From QWPN01 sp044360305 (GTDB lineage: Bacteria; Planctomycetota; Planctomycetia; Pirellulales; UBA1268): a stretch of DNA of 10,373 nucleotides. The notes beneath the pieces were generated by a model, which worked only from the letters and a program-made list of their open reading frames with translations, ran no database searches and was not told where the DNA came from. The stretch covers positions 1-10,373 of the forward strand of contig JBIKKQ010000123.1 in assembly GCA_044360305.1 (NCBI GenBank), written 5' to 3'. Positions 6,695 through 10,373 of this stretch are shown here, one piece after another. Made by a program: the position numbers and the translations under genes. How positions within the stretch are numbered: the stretch's first letter is position 1; the number at the start of each line of letters is the position of its first letter.

Positions 6695-8809
6695 ATGCCC
6701 GCCGTCACTCCCCGCCGCATCCTCGTCACCTCGGCGCTCCCCTACGCCAACGGCCACATCCATCTCGGGCACCTCGTCGAGTACATCCAGACCGACGTCT
6801 TCGTCCGCTTCCAGAAGCTCCGCGGCCACCGTGCGGTCTATCTCTGCGCCGACGACACGCACGGCACGGCGATCATGATCCGGGCCCGGGCGGAAGGGCG
6901 CAGCGAGCAGGAACTGATCGCGGCCATGCGGGCGGCACACCAGGCCGACTTCGCCGGCTTCCAGATCGCCTTCGATCACTACGGCTCGACTGACAGCGAC
7001 GCCAACCGTCGGCTGTGCGCCGAGATCTGGCGGCGGCTCCGCGACCGCGGGCTCGTCGTCTCGCGGTCGGTCAGCCAACTGTATGACGTCGAGGCCGGCG
7101 TGTTCCTCGCCGACCGGTTCGTGAAGGGAGGCTGCCCGAAGTGCGGCGCGGCCGACCAGTACGGCGACGCCTGCGAGCAGTGCAACGCCACCTACGCGCC
7201 GGCCGACCTCGTCGATCCGCGCAGCACGCTCTCCGGCACCCGGCCCGAGGTCCGGTCGGCCGAGCACCTGTTCGTGACGCTCGAGCAGATGCACGGGTTT
7301 CTCGACCACTGGACGCGGCACTCGGCCGCGCTCGACCCGCCCGTCGCCAACTACCTCGCCGGCCACTTCCTCGGCGAGCCGCTCCGCGACTGGGACGTCT
7401 CCCGACCCGCCCCGTACTTCGGCTTCGAGATCCCCGACGCCCCCGGCCACTACTGGTACGTCTGGTTCGATGCGCCGATCGGCTACCTCGCCGCCACGAC
7501 CGAATGGTGCGCCGACCGCGGCGACGCCTTCGACGCCTGGTGGGGCCGGGGCGGGACGAACGAGCCGCCGGCCGAGATCCACCACTTCATCGGCAAGGAC
7601 ATCGTCTACTTCCACACGCTGTTCTGGCCGGCGCTGCTCGAGGCCGCCGACCTGGCGCTGCCGACCCGGGTCCGCGTCCACGGCTTCCTGACCGTCAACG
7701 GCGCGAAGATGTCGAAGGCCCGCGGCACGTTCCTCCTCGCCCGCACCTACCTCGACCACCTCGATCCGGGCATGCTCCGCTACTACTACGCGGCCAAGCT
7801 CTCCGGCGGCATCGACGACATCGACCTCGATCTCGACGACTTCGCGGCCAAGGTCAACGGCGACCTCGTCGGCAAGGTGGTGAACCTCGCCAGCCGCACG
7901 GCCCGCTGGCTGGAGAAGACCGGCCTCGCCGACCGCTATCCGGACGACGGCGGCCTGTTCGCCCTCGCCGCGGCCGACGGCGCGGCGATCGCCGCCGCCT
8001 ACGAGGCCTGCGACACGGCCCGGGCGATGCGGCTGGTGATGGCGGCAGCCGACCGGGCCAACGCCTACGTCGATGCCGAGCAACCGTGGAAGCTGGCCAA
8101 GGCCGGGCCCGAATCCGCCGGCCGGCTCCGCGACGTGGCCAGCGTGTCCCTCAACCTGTTCCGGCAGATCGCCGTCTACCTGGCGCCGGTCCTGCCGGCG
8201 CTGGCTGAGCAGGCCGGGGCCCTCGTCGGCGGCCCAATCCGTTCCTGGGACGAGTCGCAGACGCCGCTCGTCGGCCAGCCGGTGGCGGCGTTCCTTCCGA
8301 TGATGCGGCGGGTCGAGCCGGCCCAGGTGTCGGCCCTGCTCGCCGCGGTAACCGACCAGCGTCAGGACCCATCCCCGAAGACAGGAGCAGCACCGATGGA
8401 CGCGCACGACAACCCTCAGGCAACGACCGCCGGCCCGCACGACGGCGACGCGGCCCTCGTCGCCGAGCCGCTCGCGGCCCAGTGCACGATCGACGATTTC
8501 GCGAAGATCGACCTCCGGGTGGCGCGGATCGTCGCGGCCGAGGAGGTGCCGGAGGCGAAGAAGCTCCTCCAGCTCACCGTCAGCCTCGGCGGCGAGAACC
8601 GGCGGACCGTGTTCGCCGGCATCAAGGGGTTCCACGATCCGGCGGCGCTCGTCGGCCGGCTGGTGGTGATCGTCGCCAACCTCGCTCCCCGGCAGATGAA
8701 GTTCGGCCTCAGCGAGGGGATGGTCGTGGCCGCCAGCGGCGCCGGCGGCCCAGGTGTCTACCTGCTGTCCCCCGACGCCGGCGCCGTGCCCGGGATGCGG
8801 CTCCACTGA
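6695..8809 (+). CDS. metG: Methionyl-tRNA synthetase with C-terminal tRNA-binding domain
   Basis: A 704-residue class I synthetase that charges tRNA-Met. Residues 8-26 hold the nucleotide-binding start ILVTSALPYANG and the HLGH signature (23-26). The zinc knuckle CPKC...CEQC uses C147, C150, C160 and C163, as in E. coli-type MetRS. WYVWFDAPIGY (254-264) lies in the methionine pocket region, and the second signature is KMSKA (338-342), where KMSKS is usual. The anticodon-binding helical domain covers about 385-540, with the VNGDLVGKVVNLASR segment (387-401). A polar, low-complexity linker (about 548-597) leads to a Trbp111/CsaA-like OB domain (598-704) with DFAKIDLRVARI (601-612) and APRQMKFGLSEGMVVAA (664-680). 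ATG 6695 is chosen because the family start follows immediately; the frame upstream to 6536 lacks homology-like sequence. There is no Shine-Dalgarno sequence there. A second strong start inside the linker is listed separately. Confidence 0.97.
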   Translation: MPAVTPRRILVTSALPYANGHIHLGHLVEYIQTDVFVRFQKLRGHRAVYLCADDTHGTAIMIRARAEGRSEQELIAAMRAAHQADFAGFQIAFDHYGSTDSDANRRLCAEIWRRLRDRGLVVSRSVSQLYDVEAGVFLADRFVKGGCPKCGAADQYGDACEQCNATYAPADLVDPRSTLSGTRPEVRSAEHLFVTLEQMHGFLDHWTRHSAALDPPVANYLAGHFLGEPLRDWDVSRPAPYFGFEIPDAPGHYWYVWFDAPIGYLAATTEWCADRGDAFDAWWGRGGTNEPPAEIHHFIGKDIVYFHTLFWPALLEAADLALPTRVRVHGFLTVNGAKMSKARGTFLLARTYLDHLDPGMLRYYYAAKLSGGIDDIDLDLDDFAAKVNGDLVGKVVNLASRTARWLEKTGLADRYPDDGGLFALAAADGAAIAAAYEACDTARAMRLVMAAADRANAYVDAEQPWKLAKAGPESAGRLRDVASVSLNLFRQIAVYLAPVLPALAEQAGALVGGPIRSWDESQTPLVGQPVAAFLPMMRRVEPAQVSALLAAVTDQRQDPSPKTGAAPMDAHDNPQATTAGPHDGDAALVAEPLAAQCTIDDFAKIDLRVARIVAAEEVPEAKKLLQLTVSLGGENRRTVFAGIKGFHDPAALVGRLVVIVANLAPRQMKFGLSEGMVVAASGAGGPGVYLLSPDAGAVPGMRLH
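8383..8398 (+). promoter_or_regulatory. Internal ribosome site and ATG inside metG, at the tRNA-binding-domain linker
   Basis: AGGAG at 8383-8387 stands 8 bases before an in-frame ATG at 8396-8398 (codon 568). Translation from here would give 137 residues: about 30 of linker plus the whole OB-fold tRNA-binding domain. The placement is close to ideal for a bacterial start, whereas the metG start itself has no such site. It may be chance within Gly/Ala-coding sequence or a real second start. Confidence 0.4.
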
Positions 8810-8810
8810 A

Positions 8811-8849
8811 CCGGCCGACGGAGCGTGTAGTATTCTCGCCGTCGGCCGG
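8811..8849. repeat. Perfect 11-base inverted repeat around an AT-rich loop
   Basis: CCGGCCGACGG (8811-8821) and its exact reverse complement (8839-8849) flank a 17-base loop. The left arm starts one base after the metG stop codon. No T-run follows, so a classical intrinsic terminator is not supported. The right arm also overlaps a second hairpin: GGCCGGG (8844-8850) pairs with CCCGGCC (8854-8860) across a 3-base loop, so the two structures exclude each other. It could be a metG 3' stabiliser, a terminator of another type, or a dyad operator for the stress gene. Confidence 0.6.
8828..8833 (+). promoter_or_regulatory. Candidate -10 box for the universal stress gene
   Basis: TAGTAT lies in the loop of the inverted repeat, 55 bases before the ATG at 8889. 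The wider GTAGTATTCTC is the only AT-rich stretch in the gap and shares AGTATTC with the element ahead of the thioredoxin-protease gene. No -35 box is evident, so cotranscription from metG remains possible. Confidence 0.28.
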
Positions 8850-8888
8850 GCCGCCCGGCCGCACCCGCGCTCCGAGGAGGTCCAGGCC

Positions 8889-9353
8889 ATGCCCGCGAAC
8901 ACCATCGTCTTTCCGACCGACTTCTCCACCGCCAGCGACGCCGCGCTCGTGCATGCCGCGGCGCTGGCCCGGCAGTCGGGCAGCCGGCTCCTGATCGTGC
9001 ACGTCGAGGAGCCGCCGCTGGCCTACGGCGGCGGCGAACTGTATTACGGCCTGCCCGAGCCGAGCTCCGAACGAATCCTGAAGATGCTCGAGGACGTCAA
9101 GCCCGCCGACACGGCCGTGCCCTTCACCCATCGGCTCACGATGGGGGATCCGGCGGCCGAGATCGTGCGCATCGCCACCGACGAGCAGGCGGAGATGATC
9201 GTCCTCGGCACGCACGGCCGCACCGGCCTCTCGCGGCTGCTGATGGGCAGCGTGGCGGAGGCGATCGTCCGCCGGGCGCCCTGCCCCGTCCTCATCTACC
9301 GGGAGACGGCGGAGCGGCTCGCGGCCCGGAAGCCGGAACCCGCCCGGGCATGA
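8889..9353 (+). CDS. Universal stress protein (UspA family), ATP-binding type
   Basis: A single-domain Usp of 154 residues, a usual length. It opens with NTIVFPTDFSTASDAALVHA (4-23), the family start with the Asp11 that contacts nucleotide. LLIVHVEE (34-41) and GDPAAEIVRIATDEQAEMIV (86-105) are the next core elements. The ATP-binding signature G-2x-G-9x-G-S is complete: G107, G110, G120 and S121 in GTHGRTGLSRLLMGS, followed by CPVLIYR (132-138). This places it with the ATP-binding subgroup rather than the non-binding UspA type. The ATG at 8889 is fixed by GAGGAGG at 8874-8880, 8 bases upstream; longer versions of the frame run back into metG. Its TGA overlaps the epmA start as ATGA, so the two are probably translated together. 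Role: a cytoplasmic stress or energy-state sensor, specific partner unknown. Confidence 0.94.
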   Translation: MPANTIVFPTDFSTASDAALVHAAALARQSGSRLLIVHVEEPPLAYGGGELYYGLPEPSSERILKMLEDVKPADTAVPFTHRLTMGDPAAEIVRIATDEQAEMIVLGTHGRTGLSRLLMGSVAEAIVRRAPCPVLIYRETAERLAARKPEPARA

Positions 9354-10297
9354 CGGCACGGCCGATCCTCGAACTCCGGGCCCGAATCCGCTCGCGGCTG
9401 CGCGACCTGTTCGACGGCCGCGGGTTCCTCGAGGTGGACACCCCCGTGCTGTCGACGGAGGTGCTGCCGGAGCCGTTCATCGATCCGCTCGCCGTGCCGA
9501 TTCCGGGGGCCGCCGACCGCTGGCTGCAGGCCAGTCCCGAGGCCCTGATGAAGCGGCTGCTGGCAGCCGGCTCGGGGCCGATCTACCAGTTCGCCCGGTC
9601 GTTCCGCGCCGGCGAGCAGGGGCGGCAGCACGACCTCGAGTTCGTGCTCCTCGAATGGTACGCACCACAGGCGACGCTCGCCGACACCGCCGACCTGCTG
9701 GAGCGGCTCTGCCATGCCGCGCTCGGCACGGCGGGCATCGAGCGGACGACCTGTTCGGCCGCGTTCTCCGCCGCGGCCGGCGTCGATCCGCTCCGGGCGT
9801 CGCTCGGAGAGATGGAAGCCGCCGTGGCTGCCGCCGGCATCGCCGCCCCCGCGCCGGATCCGCAGGCGGGCCCCGGCGACCGCTGGGACCGGGCCTTCGA
9901 GCTGCTGCTCAGCGGCGTCGTGCAGCCCGGGCTCGGTCATCGACGGCCGACGATGCTCGAGGCCTGGCCCCCCTCGCAGGCCGCCTTCGCCCGCGTCGAT
10001 GCCGATCCTCCCGCCGCCCGGCGGTTCGAGCTGTTCGTGACCGGCGTCGAACTCGCCAACGGCTGGGAGGAGGAGACGAGCCGCGACGTGCTCGCCGCCC
10101 GGATCGCGGCCGCCAACGGGGTGCGGGTCGCGACCGGCAGGCCGGCGCTGCCGGTGCCGGCCCGGCTGCTAGCCGCCCACGGGCCGGGCATGCCCGAGGG
10201 CGTCGGGGCGGCGCTCGGCTTCGACCGGCTGGTGATGCTGGCGGCGGCCGCCGATTCGATCGACGCCGTCCGTCCCTTCCGCTCCGCCGACGCCTGA
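9350..10297 (+). CDS. epmA: EF-P--(R)-beta-lysine ligase, EpmA/GenX-type LysRS paralogue
   Basis: A 315-residue class II synthetase core without the N-terminal anticodon-binding domain of LysRS, which is the mark of EpmA. EpmA activates (R)-beta-lysine and attaches it to a conserved lysine of elongation factor P, which rescues ribosomes at polyproline stretches. Seen here: motif 1 region FLEVDTPVLS (26-35) with LQASPEALMKRLLAAG (59-74); motif 2 FARSFRAGEQGRQHDLEF (81-98) and LLEWY (100-104); FVTGVELANGWEE (229-241); and motif 3 GMPEGVGAALGFDRLVML (280-297). Ala288 stands where LysRS has glycine, a change known to shape the EpmA pocket. The ATG overlaps the stress-gene stop as ATGA. The loop around 130-180 is Ala-rich and weakly conserved. 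The partner genes epmB and efp are not visible in the window. Confidence in family is high; activity depends on a suitable EF-P. Confidence 0.93.
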   Translation: MTARPILELRARIRSRLRDLFDGRGFLEVDTPVLSTEVLPEPFIDPLAVPIPGAADRWLQASPEALMKRLLAAGSGPIYQFARSFRAGEQGRQHDLEFVLLEWYAPQATLADTADLLERLCHAALGTAGIERTTCSAAFSAAAGVDPLRASLGEMEAAVAAAGIAAPAPDPQAGPGDRWDRAFELLLSGVVQPGLGHRRPTMLEAWPPSQAAFARVDADPPAARRFELFVTGVELANGWEEETSRDVLAARIAAANGVRVATGRPALPVPARLLAAHGPGMPEGVGAALGFDRLVMLAAAADSIDAVRPFRSADA

Positions 10298-10350
10298 TAC
10301 GGCTCACACTTGATTCTCGCGCACCAAAAGACACCGCTGCCCCAGCGGAC

Positions 10351-10373
10351 AGGAAGGGGTTGCCCATGCCCCA
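10351..10373 (+). CDS. Start of a further gene, cut off by window edge
   Basis: AGGAAGGGG (10351-10359) is a strong ribosome site 6 bases before an ATG at 10366, followed by only one full further codon (Pro). The 68 bases between the epmA stop and this ATG contain a small 5-base-stem hairpin (10334-10348) and no other recognisable element. The gene cannot be identified; epmB or efp are conceivable given the neighbour, but nothing in the sequence shows it. Confidence 0.5.

Noticed and set aside
6647..8929. A 760-codon minus-strand open frame opposite metG
   Set aside because: Antisense to an undoubted methionyl-tRNA synthetase; composition bias explains the lack of stops.
9350..10297. Lysyl-tRNA synthetase
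   Set aside because: The anticodon-binding domain is missing, the length is that of EpmA, and motif 3 has the EpmA-type alanine.
10334..10348. Small hairpin CCGCT / AGCGG after epmA
   Set aside because: The stem is only 5 bases with no T-run, and a ribosome site follows directly, so a terminator call is not supported.
1..10373. CRISPR array, insertion sequence, prophage, tRNA or rRNA
   Set aside because: Scanned by eye: no regularly spaced repeats, transposase or integrase motifs, or cloverleaf-like sequences were found, and composition looks even throughout.

Overview
The window is very GC-rich bacterial chromosome with strongly G/C-biased third codon positions. No mobile element, CRISPR array, tRNA or rRNA gene was recognised. 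The gene set points to a planctomycete, probably Pirellulales-like: a TIGR03790-family secreted protein (a family tied to exosortase-carrying bacteria), a secreted thioredoxin-trypsin fusion, a glutaminyl-cyclase/lipoyl-like/Lnt operon and an EpmA. This assignment is inference from gene content and composition; there is no marker gene to prove it.

Layout. (1) Bases 1-2157, minus strand: a tight three-gene operon read right to left. It holds a secreted glutaminyl-peptide cyclotransferase-like M28 protein, a 102-residue lipoyl-domain-like protein without any lysine, and apolipoprotein N-acyltransferase (lnt, cut by the left edge). The last two overlap as ATGA. (2) Bases 2158-2348: a divergent promoter region. 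(3) Bases 2349-4181, plus strand: a secreted TIGR03790-family protein with an Ig-like C-terminal extension. (4) Bases 4195-6505, minus strand, convergent with (3): a secreted thioredoxin/trypsin-like protease fusion followed 13 bases later by a histidine-phosphatase gene. (5) Bases 6506-6694: a second divergent promoter region. (6) Bases 6695-10297, plus strand: metG (methionyl-tRNA synthetase with a C-terminal tRNA-binding domain), a universal stress protein, and epmA (EF-P beta-lysine ligase), the last two overlapping as ATGA. A new gene appears to start at 10366.

Themes. The left half deals with exported proteins: N-terminal pyroglutamate formation, N-acylation of lipoproteins, a PEP-CTERM/exosortase-associated secreted protein, and a periplasmic redox-protease fusion. 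The right half is translation (MetRS and EF-P modification) with a stress protein between. Genes are closely packed; no gap reaches 300 bases, and the two longest (about 190 bases each) are the divergent promoter regions.

The items most worth a second look are the lysine-free lipoyl-like protein; a strong Shine-Dalgarno plus in-frame ATG exactly at the linker before MetRS's tRNA-binding domain, while metG's own start has no Shine-Dalgarno; and a perfect 11-base inverted repeat in the metG-usp gap that can form two mutually exclusive hairpins. No clearly new multi-gene defence or mobile system was seen.
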